Notes under the pieces: generated by a model
Databases searched by the model: none
What the model was told of the DNA's origin: nothing
What the model saw: only the letters and a program-made list of their open reading frames with translations
Origin: Caproicibacterium lactatifermentans
GTDB lineage: Bacteria > Bacillota > Clostridia > Oscillospirales > Acutalibacteraceae
Assembly: GCF_013315815.1 (NCBI RefSeq)
Contig: NZ_CP046051.1
Span: forward strand, 1,903,501 to 1,967,500
Direction of reading: 5' to 3'
Length of the DNA: 64,000 bases
Position numbers and translations under genes: made by a program
Part shown: in pieces, positions 17,187 through 25,511 of the stretch
Layout: each line of letters starts with the position of its first letter
Numbering within the stretch: position 1 is the stretch's first letter

Positions 17187-17217
17187 GGACTGTCCTCAGT
17201 GTGGACAGCCCTTTTTT
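17187..17217 (+). terminator. Intrinsic terminator after dehydrogenase gene
   Basis: A nine-base stem with one mismatch (17187-17195 with 17203-17211) is followed by six T residues. It lies between this gene and the converging mutS2. Confidence 0.85.
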
Positions 17218-17230
17218 CTTCCCTCGTGTT

Positions 17231-19606
17231 TTATTTCAGTTCGGCAATGGTTACACCGCTTTCGCCCTCGCCGTAAGTACCCAGCCGATAGCGTTTTACA
17301 TTGGGGTGACGTTTCAGATGCTCCTGCACCGCTTTGCGCAGGACACCTGTCCCTTTGCCATGGATAATCGTGACCTGTGTCAAATTGCTGCGGGCGGCGT
17401 GGTCCAGAAACAGGTCCACATTGGCAATGGCCTCGTCCGCCGTTTGCCCACGCAAGTCAAGCTCTGAAGGCGCCGCTGCGCTGGAAAAGCGATGGGATAC
17501 CGTACGGGTGCGGCGGCGTTCCGCCTTCCGCTTTTCCGCGTCGCTGACCAGCTGCAAATTTTCCACATCTGTTTTGGTCTTGATGACACCGGCCTGTACC
17601 ACCACATGCTTGCCATCCGCAGAAACCTCCACCACAGATGCCGGACGGTCTAAATCCACCAACCGTACTGTGTCACCTACCCGCAGCGGCCGCGGCAGCT
17701 GACCGCCACGGCGGCGGCGCTTCTGCACCGGGTCCGCGGTTTCTTCCATTTTGCGTAAATCCGCGTTCAGCTTTGCCTTCTGTTCTGCGGTAATTTGTTT
17801 GTTCTTCTGTTTCTTCAGTTCTTCCAGCTCATTGAGGAGAAGGTCTGACTGTCCGCGCGTGCGGGAAACCAGAAGGCTGGCCTGTTCACGGGCACGGTCC
17901 ATTTCCTTCTGTGCGTTTTCTTCCAGCTCCGCTTTTTCTTTTTCGGCGCTTTCCAGTGCCTTCTTTGCCTCCAGCAGGTCACGCTGTACCTCTGCCCGCT
18001 CATCTTCCAGTGAACGGCGGGATTCCTCCAGCTTGCTGACAACATCCTCAAAACGGGTGTTTTCCTGCGAAACCAGCTGCTGCGCATTCTCCACAACGGA
18101 CGCTTTCATCCCTAAGCGGCGGGAAATGGCAAACGCGTTGCTGCGTCCCGGCACGCCAATCAGCAACCGATAGGTTGGCTGCAGTGTCGCCACGTCAAAC
18201 TCGCAGGAGCCATTCTGTACCCCGGGGGTATCCAGCGCATACGCTTTCAGCTCCGCATAATGCGTTGTCGCGGCAATGCGGGCACCCTGCTGTCGCAGTT
18301 GTTCCAAAATAGAGGTCGCCAGTGCCGCACCCTCTACCGGGTCCGTGCCGGCGCCCAGTTCGTCCAGCAGCACCAAACTTTTCCCGTCTGCCTCCTGCAT
18401 AATGCGGATAATATTGGTCATATGCGCGGAAAATGTGGACAGGTTCTGTTCAATAGACTGTTCATCGCCGATGTCCGCCAATACACGGTCAAAAACTGAA
18501 AGTCTGCTGCCGTCCGAAACCGGCACCAGCAAGCCACACTCTGCCATAAGCGTCAGCAGACCGATGGTTTTCAGCGTAACGGTTTTGCCGCCGGTATTGG
18601 GGCCAGTAATAACCAATGTATCAAAATCTGTGCCGAGCCGTATGTCCGTAGCAACCACCTTTTTGGGATCAATCAACGGATGGCGGGCGTGCTTCAGATC
18701 CAATTCCCCGCAGTCGTTCATCTCCGGCAGTGTTGCTTTCATCTTATAGCCGAGGCTGGCTTTCGCAAAAATCAGGTCCAGCTCCGCGGCATACTGGCAG
18801 CTGTGAATGATGCTGTCCGCAAAAGAGCCGGCTTCCGCCGAAAGTTCCTGCAAAATGCGGTCAATTTCGTTCTTTTCGTCGTTTTGCAGGACACGTACTT
18901 CATTGTTGGCTTCCACAACCGCCATTGGCTCCACAAATACGGTGGCACCGCTGCTGGATGAATCATGCACCAGCCCGGACACTTCACCGCGGAACTCCGC
19001 CTTCACCGGCACAACATACCGGCCAGAACGCTGGGTAACGATTGGGTCCTGCAAAAACTTCTGATAATATGGCGAGTGGACCATTTTGTCCAGTTTTTCA
19101 CGGGCACGGGTGCTTGCCGCGCGGATTTTGCGGCGAATGGCGGCCAATGCCGGTGAAGCATTGTCGTTCATTTCTTCTTCGGTCGCAATGGCACCGTAAA
19201 TTTTTTCTTCCAAATATTTATTGGTAACAATGCAGTTAAAGCGGTCATCCAGTGTCGTTTTGATTCCTGCGCTTTTGCTGCGCCAGTCACTCACGGCACG
19301 CAGGCAGCGCAGAACGCCCGCTATGCGCAGCAATTCCCCCATGTTCAGCACACCGCCGGAGGAGGCGCGGCGCAGCGGATTGGCCACATCGTGCAGTCCG
19401 CCGAAAGCCGGTGAACCGAACTTTGCCATCAGTCCGTACGCATCCCATGTTTCCTGCAGCAGGCGCTGCACACTGGAAAGGTCCTCCAGCGGGCACAGCT
19501 GCTCCGCCATATCTGCCGCCGCGTCGCTGGCGGTTTCCTGCTTCAACAGATGCAGAATCTTGTCCAATTCCAACGCATGAAAGTGGTGTTTCGTCTGTTG
19601 GTCCAT
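17231..19606 (-). CDS. mutS2: MutS2 ATPase/endonuclease
   Basis: A 791-residue full-length MutS2. The MutS-type ATPase has Walker A GPNTGGKT (residues 335-342) and Walker B LVLLDELGAGTDPVEG. A long charged coiled coil (about 510-620) precedes a KOW-like stretch, and a C-terminal Smr nuclease domain starts LDLRGQTADEA (about 715) with the HGKGTG motif. It lacks the mismatch-recognition domain of MutS1. Family roles are suppression of homologous recombination and splitting of collided ribosomes. GAGGGA precedes ATG. It is the last gene of the era-yqzL-recO-mutS2 minus-strand run. Confidence 0.97.
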   Translation of the reverse strand: MDQQTKHHFHALELDKILHLLKQETASDAAADMAEQLCPLEDLSSVQRLLQETWDAYGLMAKFGSPAFGGLHDVANPLRRASSGGVLNMGELLRIAGVLRCLRAVSDWRSKSAGIKTTLDDRFNCIVTNKYLEEKIYGAIATEEEMNDNASPALAAIRRKIRAASTRAREKLDKMVHSPYYQKFLQDPIVTQRSGRYVVPVKAEFRGEVSGLVHDSSSSGATVFVEPMAVVEANNEVRVLQNDEKNEIDRILQELSAEAGSFADSIIHSCQYAAELDLIFAKASLGYKMKATLPEMNDCGELDLKHARHPLIDPKKVVATDIRLGTDFDTLVITGPNTGGKTVTLKTIGLLTLMAECGLLVPVSDGSRLSVFDRVLADIGDEQSIEQNLSTFSAHMTNIIRIMQEADGKSLVLLDELGAGTDPVEGAALATSILEQLRQQGARIAATTHYAELKAYALDTPGVQNGSCEFDVATLQPTYRLLIGVPGRSNAFAISRRLGMKASVVENAQQLVSQENTRFEDVVSKLEESRRSLEDERAEVQRDLLEAKKALESAEKEKAELEENAQKEMDRAREQASLLVSRTRGQSDLLLNELEELKKQKNKQITAEQKAKLNADLRKMEETADPVQKRRRRGGQLPRPLRVGDTVRLVDLDRPASVVEVSADGKHVVVQAGVIKTKTDVENLQLVSDAEKRKAERRRTRTVSHRFSSAAAPSELDLRGQTADEAIANVDLFLDHAARSNLTQVTIIHGKGTGVLRKAVQEHLKRHPNVKRYRLGTYGEGESGVTIAELK

Positions 19607-19670
19607 GTCTTCCCTCTGTTTCTATGATATTGATTTTTATTCTATGTGAAATACAAAAAATTTTCTGTCG

Positions 19671-20435
19671 TTACGCGGGAGGCTGCACCACGGTATGGTA
19701 AAAGTCCAATGTACGGAAGTGATATTCAATCCGATCCAATAGGTATTCCTCACTGGCGCGCGCCAGCTCCTGCTGCCCCTGCTCCCCCAATGTAAACGAA
19801 AAGAGTTTCGGAAGGTCGGCATACACGGTGTGGCGCAGAGCGGTCAGTGCCCCTTTGTGCAGGGCTATCCCGTCCTGCCGTCCGTTTTTCTGCCGGCAGC
19901 TGGGGCACAGCAGTTCGCCCTGCAGCGGGTAAAAGTACATGATGCTGTCCTCATACTTCCGGCACTGGGCACAGCCGATAAGGTCCGGCATATAGCCCGC
20001 CAGGCTCAGCATACGCATCTCGGTGGCGGCCTTTACAACCGGCAGCGGCCGTCCGCCGCGGCACAGCCGCCGGAACGCACACAGCAGCAGCCGCAGAAAA
20101 TCCGCCGCTTTTTCGCTGTCCTCCTGCGGAGCCAGCTCTCCCGCTAGTTCGCAAAAATACTGTGCCAACGAAAGACGGCCGATATCCTGCCGCAGCTCAA
20201 AAAAAACTTCCAGCGGCTGGGCGTCATCTATGATATATTTATCTTTTCCGCAGAATAGCAAAATCCGCGCATAGCAGAAAAGCTGAGTGGCCGAAACCAG
20301 GCTGCTTTTTGCCGCGCGGCTGTTGCGTGCAAAGGCGCGCACGACCCCGCGGTCGCGCGTCAGGACCGTTACCAGACGGTCACGCTCCCCTACATTGGAG
20401 ACCCGGATGACAACTCCCTGTGTCTGTACCCGCAT
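19671..20435 (-). CDS. recO: DNA repair protein RecO
   Basis: A 254-residue RecO: N-terminal OB fold (TQGVVIRVSNVGERDRLVTVLTR begins at residue 5) and a C-terminal helical domain with a four-cysteine zinc site (CAQC and CPSC). RecO loads RecA onto SSB-coated DNA in the RecFOR pathway. Start ATG 20435 follows an AGGAGAGGAG site. The open frame extends much further upstream but that part encodes the overlapping YqzL-like peptide in another frame. mutS2 starts 65 bases downstream. Confidence 0.95.
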   Translation of the reverse strand: MRVQTQGVVIRVSNVGERDRLVTVLTRDRGVVRAFARNSRAAKSSLVSATQLFCYARILLFCGKDKYIIDDAQPLEVFFELRQDIGRLSLAQYFCELAGELAPQEDSEKAADFLRLLLCAFRRLCRGGRPLPVVKAATEMRMLSLAGYMPDLIGCAQCRKYEDSIMYFYPLQGELLCPSCRQKNGRQDGIALHKGALTALRHTVYADLPKLFSFTLGEQGQQELARASEEYLLDRIEYHFRTLDFYHTVVQPPA

Positions 20436-20544
20436 CCGGCTGCTCCTCTCCTTTGCTGTTCTCTGCCCTGCACTGGGCATAGCGTAGATAATCCTGTACG
20501 CTGCCCGTTTGTACAAAGCAGGACCAGGCTGTATTTTCGTCCAT
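20380..20544 (-). CDS. yqzL: YqzL-like small protein between era and recO
   Basis: A 54-residue reading frame starting ATG 20544, with AAAGGAG 8-9 bases upstream, and overlapping the recO start by 56 bases. The N-terminus MDENTAWSCFVQTGSVQDYL has the W-x(2)-F-x-QTG-x(3)-YL pattern of Bacillus YqzL, and the position between era and recO is the same as in Bacillus. Function is unknown. The C-terminal part, within the recO overlap, has no recognised similarity. Confidence comes from the motif, the ribosome site and synteny together. Confidence 0.7.
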   Translation of the reverse strand: MDENTAWSCFVQTGSVQDYLRYAQCRAENSKGEEQPDAGTDTGSCHPGLQCRGA

Positions 20545-20705
20545 TGCGGCTCACTCCTTTTCCCGTGTGCTCTGATTTTCAAGCACATACGCTTATCACC
20601 AGTATGCGCACCAGCGGGAACGGTTATGAGTGGCAAATAAAAGAATTTTCGACACCTTTCGGCAGACATTCGCCCGCCGTTTATGGTAAAATACGCTGCA
20701 AAAGT

Positions 20706-21629
20706 TTACTGCAGAAGGTCCTTGGTATTAAAACCAAAGCTGCGCAGCGCAGCCTCTTTGTTGCGCCAATTTGGCTTTACCTGCACCTGCAGCTGCAGGT
20801 TTACTTTAATGCCGTAAAAATGTTCCAGTTCCTGGCGAGCCTGCGTGCCGATTTCCCGAATCATGCGGCCACCTTTGCCGATGATGATTCCCTTATGGTT
20901 TTCACGCTCACAGTAAATGTCCGCGTCAACGTCCAGGCAGGAACCGTCTTCCCGTTCTTTCAGATGTGTGACCACGACAGCAACGCCGTGCGGCACTTCT
21001 TTGTCCAACAGACGCAGCATTTTCTCCCGCACAAATTCGCCGGCCAGCACACGTTCCGGCTGGTCCGTCAGGGTATCGTCCGGGAACAGGTGTCCGCCCG
21101 GCTGGCTCAGTTTTTTCAATTCAGCCTTTAGGTCCTGTACACCATCGCCGGTGCGCGCCGAAACCGGCACGACCGCCGCAAAGGGGTACTTTCCGCTCAG
21201 CTCGGTAATCTGCGGAATTAACCGTGTCTTATCCTGCAGCAGGTCAATTTTATTGATGCATAAAACCGCCGGCAGCTTCAGCCCCCGAAACCGTTCCAGC
21301 AGGTCCTTGTCCGCCGGAGAAATGCCGGTACCGGCTTCCACCACCAGCAAAGCCGCATCCACACCCGCAACGGAGGAAGTCACGCTTTTCACCATGTATT
21401 CGCCCAGCCTGTCCCGTGGCTTTAAAAGCCCGGGGGTGTCCAGAAAGACCAGCTGGTCCGGCCCTTCTGTCAGCACGCCCATAATACGGGTGCGTGTTGT
21501 CTGCGGCTTTCGGCTGACAATAGCCACTTTCTGGCCAAGCATCCGGTTCATCAGCGAACTTTTGCCGACATTTGGTCTGCCGACAATGGCGAAAAAAGCT
21601 GATTTTTCATTTTTCTTGTTTTTTGGCAT
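20706..21629 (-). CDS. era: GTPase Era
   Basis: A 307-residue Era, an essential GTPase that binds 16S rRNA 3' ends during 30S assembly. G1 is GRPNVGKSS (17-25), G3 DTPG, G4 NKID, and the C-terminal KH domain contains IIIGKGGRMIREIG. Length is normal for the family. Start ATG 21629 has AGAGGT upstream; the long upstream open frame is not coding because it overlaps dgkA. It sits between dgkA and the yqzL-like gene. Confidence 0.97.
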   Translation of the reverse strand: MPKNKKNEKSAFFAIVGRPNVGKSSLMNRMLGQKVAIVSRKPQTTRTRIMGVLTEGPDQLVFLDTPGLLKPRDRLGEYMVKSVTSSVAGVDAALLVVEAGTGISPADKDLLERFRGLKLPAVLCINKIDLLQDKTRLIPQITELSGKYPFAAVVPVSARTGDGVQDLKAELKKLSQPGGHLFPDDTLTDQPERVLAGEFVREKMLRLLDKEVPHGVAVVVTHLKEREDGSCLDVDADIYCERENHKGIIIGKGGRMIREIGTQARQELEHFYGIKVNLQLQVQVKPNWRNKEAALRSFGFNTKDLLQ

Positions 21630-21684
21630 AAAGTACCTCTTGTTGTCTGCCGTATTCCGGCAGGAAAATTTCGTTTCCACCCTG

Positions 21685-22170
21685 CTATTTTCTGCGGAAA
21701 AATGCACGCAGCTTGTCCGCCAGCAGTTTCGGGCCAAGGTGCACATAAAGGACAGCCGCGGCTGCCGAAAGCGCCAGCAGTACCAGTAGCAGCGGTCGGC
21801 CGCACAGCCACCAGAACCCTGCCGCGATGCAGGTGGGCTTTCCAAACAGAAAAATGCCCACTCCGGCGGCAAAGCAGGCATTGATCAGCACCGCTCCCGC
21901 CGCAATATCCTTAACACGGCGCACGCTGCTGCTATAGGCGGTGTTTTCCGCGTCACAGGCAGCCTCGACCGCTGTATTAAAAACCTCGGCCGCACAGACA
22001 CTGCCAATCGCCAACAGCAGCACCGCATATTCCATCCACCCAAACTGAAAGAACGGTGAAAACAGAAGTGTATAAAAAGCGGCTACCGTGTGAAACCGCA
22101 TGTGACGTTCCTGATTGATGCAGAAAAGGATTCCCCGCCCGGCAGCGCGCAGGCTTTTCAGTAAATGCAC
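21685..22170 (-). CDS. dgkA: Undecaprenol/diacylglycerol kinase family protein
   Basis: A 161-residue membrane kinase of the DgkA family, which in Gram-positive bacteria phosphorylates undecaprenol to recycle the cell-wall lipid carrier. The signature EVFNTAVEAACD and the following VKDIAAGAVL segment are intact, with three hydrophobic helices plus an extra pair at the C-terminus. The start is GTG (22170): the N-terminal segment LLKSLRAAGRGILFCINQERHMRFH is family-typical, so an internal ATG would truncate it. It lies 57 bases after ybeY, in the conserved ybeY-dgkA-era order. Confidence 0.92.
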   Translation of the reverse strand: MHLLKSLRAAGRGILFCINQERHMRFHTVAAFYTLLFSPFFQFGWMEYAVLLLAIGSVCAAEVFNTAVEAACDAENTAYSSSVRRVKDIAAGAVLINACFAAGVGIFLFGKPTCIAAGFWWLCGRPLLLVLLALSAAAAVLYVHLGPKLLADKLRAFFRRK

Positions 22171-22227
22171 TTTGTCATTCCCACGCTTTCTTCTTCCCTC
22201 CAGCAGGCCGGCTGCCCGTACGGGGAG

Positions 22228-22734
22228 TTAGATATCGTCCTCGTCCAGCACATAGCTGCTGCTGCTTGGCAGCCCCAGCTCCGCCATGACCTGCTCTTCT
22301 TTTTCACGCATATGCACACGCTGAATACCCTCTTCATGGTCATAACCCAGAAGGTGCAGCATGCTGTGGGCAGTCAGATAGCCGACCTCCCGTTCCAAAC
22401 CGTGACCATAGCGCTCCGCCTGCTCCACTGCTTTTTCCATGGAGATAACAATATCCCCGAGGACCTTTGCCCCATTGGAGTAATCTGTATCATATACGCC
22501 GTCCTCGCCCATCGGAAAACTGAGCACATCGGTCGGTGCGTCCACGTCGCGGTACTGTTTGTTCAGCTTGTGTATCTGGTCGTTATCAACAAAGATTACA
22601 CTGATTTCAGCGGACTCTGTAAAATGTTCCATACGCAGGACTGCATTGCAGCAGCGGCGCACCAGCATACGCAGCCCGGTCGGAATTTTGACTGCCTTTT
22701 GACGATTATCTATCATGACTCGAATTTTTTCCAT
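22228..22734 (-). CDS. ybeY: Endoribonuclease YbeY (16S rRNA maturation)
   Basis: A 168-residue zinc-dependent RNase required for 16S rRNA 3'-end processing. The metal-binding motif H-x3-H-x5-H is seen as HSMLHLLGYDH at residues 123-133, preceded by the conserved TDVLSFP segment. ATG 22734 is chosen over an ATG at 22755 because GAGGAGG lies between them at good distance. It overlaps the phoH 3' end by 29 bases, showing coupling. Confidence 0.96.
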   Translation of the reverse strand: MEKIRVMIDNRQKAVKIPTGLRMLVRRCCNAVLRMEHFTESAEISVIFVDNDQIHKLNKQYRDVDAPTDVLSFPMGEDGVYDTDYSNGAKVLGDIVISMEKAVEQAERYGHGLEREVGYLTAHSMLHLLGYDHEEGIQRVHMREKEEQVMAELGLPSSSSYVLDEDDI

Positions 22735-23704
22735 GATTCGTATTGGCCTCCTCATATTTTTCGTATGCCTTTATAATTTCCTGTACCAATTTATGGCGCA
22801 CAACATCGCGGCCGGTAAACTGGACCTGCGCAATGTCCGGTACACCGCGCAGAATTTTTGTAACCTGTTTCAGGCCGCTTTTTTGGCCGTCCGGCAGGTC
22901 TATCTGTGTAATATCACCGGTAATGACCATGCGGCTGTTAAAGCCAAGACGCGTGAGGAACATTTTCATTTGCTCCGACGTTGTGTTCTGTGCTTCGTCC
23001 AGAATAATAAAGCTGTCGTCCAGCGTACGCCCGCGCATATAGGCGAGCGGCGCAACTTCGATATTGCCGCGCTCCACATAGCGCTGATACGTTTCCGTCC
23101 CCAGCATATCGAACAGGGCATCATACAGCGGCCGCAGGTAGGGGTCTACCTTCTGCTGAAGGTCACCCGGCAGGAAGCCTAGCTTTTCGCCGGCCTCCAC
23201 CGCGGGGCGTGTCAGAATGATGCGCTGAACCTGCTGTGCACGGAAAGCCGTGACCGCCATTGCCACCGCCAAATAGGTCTTTCCGGTACCGGCAGGCCCT
23301 ACACCAATGGTAATTGTGTTCTTTGCAATCGCGGCGCAGTAGCGTTTCTGCCCCAGTGTTTTCGGCTTAATGGGTTTTCCCTTGCAGGTAACGCAGATGC
23401 AGTCCCCCGCCAGCGCCTGCACTTTTTCCTCTGCGCCGTCATTGACTAAACTCATGCAGTAACGCACATTCTGTTCGGTCAGCGTTTCTCCACGGTTAAT
23501 CAGTGACAAAAGGCTGTTGACCGCACGCACAGCACGCTCCACACCCTCCGGCTCGCCGGAAACCTTAATTTCACTGTCCCGCGCAACAACCGACACACCA
23601 TATTCTTTTTCGAGAAGCCGGATGTTTTCGTCCATGCTGCCAAACAGCGCGGACGCCTGTTCCATCCGGTCTATAGGTATCCTTTTTTCAAACAAATACT
23701 TCAC
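22706..23704 (-). CDS. phoH: PhoH-like ATPase
   Basis: A 332-residue PhoH family protein: an N-terminal KH-like region, then an ATPase domain with Walker A GPAGTGKT (136-143) and Walker B FIILDEAQN (about 228). The family is linked to RNA metabolism and always travels with ybeY. It overlaps ybeY by 29 bases and follows yqfD after a 214-base gap that holds a candidate promoter. A pgpH/yqfF gene, often found next in Bacillus, is absent here. Confidence 0.95.
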   Translation of the reverse strand: MKYLFEKRIPIDRMEQASALFGSMDENIRLLEKEYGVSVVARDSEIKVSGEPEGVERAVRAVNSLLSLINRGETLTEQNVRYCMSLVNDGAEEKVQALAGDCICVTCKGKPIKPKTLGQKRYCAAIAKNTITIGVGPAGTGKTYLAVAMAVTAFRAQQVQRIILTRPAVEAGEKLGFLPGDLQQKVDPYLRPLYDALFDMLGTETYQRYVERGNIEVAPLAYMRGRTLDDSFIILDEAQNTTSEQMKMFLTRLGFNSRMVITGDITQIDLPDGQKSGLKQVTKILRGVPDIAQVQFTGRDVVRHKLVQEIIKAYEKYEEANTNHGKNSSHDR

Positions 23705-23724
23705 CTGATGCTTATCGAATAATC

Positions 23725-23756
23725 AAATGCGGTATCTCAAAAAGCCGCATTTTTTA
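23725..23756. other. Inverted repeat upstream of phoH
   Basis: AAATGCGG (23725-23732) pairs with CCGCATTT (23745-23752), and TTTT follows on the plus strand. As a plus-strand terminator it has no obvious upstream plus gene; on the minus strand it sits in the phoH leader, just downstream of the candidate -10. It could fold in the phoH leader RNA. Confidence 0.5.
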
Positions 23757-23783
23757 GTATAATCAAACAAAATAGCTGTTAAA
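23756..23783 (-). promoter_or_regulatory. Candidate promoter of phoH-ybeY-dgkA-era
   Basis: Minus-strand TTTAAC (23783-23778) and TATACT (23761-23756) are 16 bases apart in the gap between yqfD and phoH. The -35 is poor, so the call is tentative. Confidence 0.4.
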
Positions 23784-23918
23784 ATACATTTATATTATCA
23801 TACCACAGAACACAAGCCGCGTCACTAGGTTTTCTGCAAGTTTTTTGTGTGTAAAATGCCAAAAAAACAAATTTTTCCGCTGTACCGGAGCAGAAAATTC
23901 CACGCCTGCATTTTCCCC

Positions 23919-25106
23919 CTACGCGGGCGAACCATCCGCGGCGATTTTTACTTCTTTAGCGATATTTTCCCGACAGGTCAGCTTTCGTATAACCGTGATG
24001 CCTGTTTTGTCCTCTTTCACGGTATCGCGGTGCTGTACCACCTTGGCACCGGGCAGGTCTGTTTTCTCTTTTACGGCCAGCATTTTTACCGCTTCCGCCT
24101 CCGCCTGCCGGCGCGTACGCTTTTCTACTGTCTGTCGGACCGGTGTCAGCACCTCCCGTGTTACAGTGAGCGGCAGTTCCTTTCCGCACAGATGAACGGC
24201 GGTCCGCTCACCGGAACGCTGCACTTTCCCTTTCGGCGGCAGCTGCATGGAAAGCGGCAGCTGTACCCCAAAAACCGACAGTGCCCGCCGCTCAACAGAC
24301 GGGCCGGCAGGCTCCCAGTGCTGTATGGCAAACGGCATCTGCACCGTCAATGTATGCGATGTCTGCGCGATAACGGTGCCGGCAGCATGATACAATGCCA
24401 TAAATTTTTCATCTTTATTTTCCACCACCGGCGAAACCAGCAGCTGTCCCGGGGAAACGCCGTCACCTACCTGCACTTTGGCAGTCCCCGCATGGATATG
24501 CATTTCTACAACAACGCCGCTTTGCACCGCCTGCAGCTGATACCAACCCCTTTGGTCCGTAACCGGCGGCTGTTCATCTTTTTCCGTCAGCTGTACATAC
24601 ACATCTCCGCCATGGTCGTTGACACTAACCCAGCTGATGTTTGGGAACTTCTCCATTAGGCGCGTCTGCACCGCCCGCGCGGAAAATCCGCGTTTTGCAC
24701 AGCCGGGCGCAATACCCTGCTGCTGCAGCGCCGACCGAATATCTTTTTCCGGAATGCTTTTGCAGCCGGAGATTTCCACAGTCCAAAAAAATTGTCCCAG
24801 CCCCAGCAGCACCACACAAAACAGCGCCGCACCCGCCGCCAGCCCCGGCCGGCCGCGCAGATGTGCAATTTTCAGCGGCAGACCGCACCGCCGCTGGACC
24901 CGCAGACGCACATGTGCCTGTCGGGCCGGCTTGCGAAGCACGCGGTACTGACCCGCCCGCACGCAGGCAGTCATTCCCTTCTTTCCCGGACGCACCTGCC
25001 AAAGATGAATGCCCGCCCGCGTACAGCAGTTTAAAAAAATTTCACCTCCATGGGGAGATACAATGCGGAACCGTACCCAGCCCATCAGCCAGCGCATCAG
25101 TTTCAT
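23919..25106 (-). CDS. yqfD: Sporulation protein YqfD
   Basis: A 395-residue YqfD-family protein, needed in the mother cell during spore formation. It has an N-terminal cytoplasmic region, one central membrane segment (about residues 93-113), and a large external domain beginning FFWTVEISGCKSIPEKDI, similar to FtsQ-type POTRA folds. Start ATG 25106 overlaps the yqfC stop (ATGA) and has GGAGGGGAG upstream; the longer frame to 25271 is yqfC read in another frame. No T-rich terminator is seen after it before phoH. Confidence 0.9.
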   Translation of the reverse strand: MKLMRWLMGWVRFRIVSPHGGEIFLNCCTRAGIHLWQVRPGKKGMTACVRAGQYRVLRKPARQAHVRLRVQRRCGLPLKIAHLRGRPGLAAGAALFCVVLLGLGQFFWTVEISGCKSIPEKDIRSALQQQGIAPGCAKRGFSARAVQTRLMEKFPNISWVSVNDHGGDVYVQLTEKDEQPPVTDQRGWYQLQAVQSGVVVEMHIHAGTAKVQVGDGVSPGQLLVSPVVENKDEKFMALYHAAGTVIAQTSHTLTVQMPFAIQHWEPAGPSVERRALSVFGVQLPLSMQLPPKGKVQRSGERTAVHLCGKELPLTVTREVLTPVRQTVEKRTRRQAEAEAVKMLAVKEKTDLPGAKVVQHRDTVKEDKTGITVIRKLTCRENIAKEVKIAADGSPA

Positions 25107-25396
25107 GGCTGCTCCCCTCCATTCTCCGGCAGCGGCGTCAGCAGTTCCCCGCGTGCGGCGTAAGCTATTTCCGTAATGTATCCGGAAACAATTAACGAAT
25201 GCTGTTCCAAACTGTGCAGCGTCAGCCCGCGCCCGACAAACCGCAGCACCCCGTGTCCGTAACGAATGCATACTACGTTTTGGGTATATTCCAGTACCCC
25301 GCCGCAGCCGTCCACGGTTGCTTCCCTGTTCCCGGCAAGTTCCAATTTCTCACCGGACTGCACCAGCAGTGACGGTTTTTCCGGCAGCCGCATCAC
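25103..25396 (-). CDS. yqfC: Sporulation protein YqfC (YabP/YqfC family)
   Basis: A 97-residue small protein of the YabP/YqfC family, expressed in the mother cell in Bacillus. Landmarks are the beta-rich LVLSG-like core (LELAGNREATVDGCGGVLEYT and LIVSGYITEIAY). It overlaps yqfD by 4 bases, which is the standard pairing. AAGGAGGCGG precedes the start; two adjacent ATG codons are possible (25396 or 25393). No convincing sigma-E promoter was found upstream. Confidence 0.88.
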   Translation of the reverse strand: MMRLPEKPSLLVQSGEKLELAGNREATVDGCGGVLEYTQNVVCIRYGHGVLRFVGRGLTLHSLEQHSLIVSGYITEIAYAARGELLTPLPENGGEQP

Positions 25397-25462
25397 TTTC
25401 CGCCTCCTTTTTCAACCATTTATCAGAATATTGTTGAAAACTTTTCCTTCTACATAGGCAAT

Positions 25463-25491
25463 AAATATTCTGTCCCCCTGCTGCATATTCT
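25463..25491 (+). promoter_or_regulatory. Candidate sigma-E-like promoter of ylbJ-like gene
   Basis: AAATATT (25463-25469) and CATATTCT (25484-25491) are 14 bases apart, similar to the Bacillus sigma-E pattern (KCATATT, N13-15, CATACANT). The start point would lie close to the GAGGGGGG ribosome site. ylbJ is a sigma-E gene in Bacillus, which fits. Confidence 0.4.
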
Positions 25492-25511
25492 TAAAAAGAG
25501 GGGGGCTGTGT

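Noticed and set aside
20436..20669. N-terminal extension of RecO
   Set aside because: The strong SD just before ATG 20435 and the family N-terminus show that the upstream open frame is not part of RecO; that DNA encodes the YqzL-like peptide in another frame.
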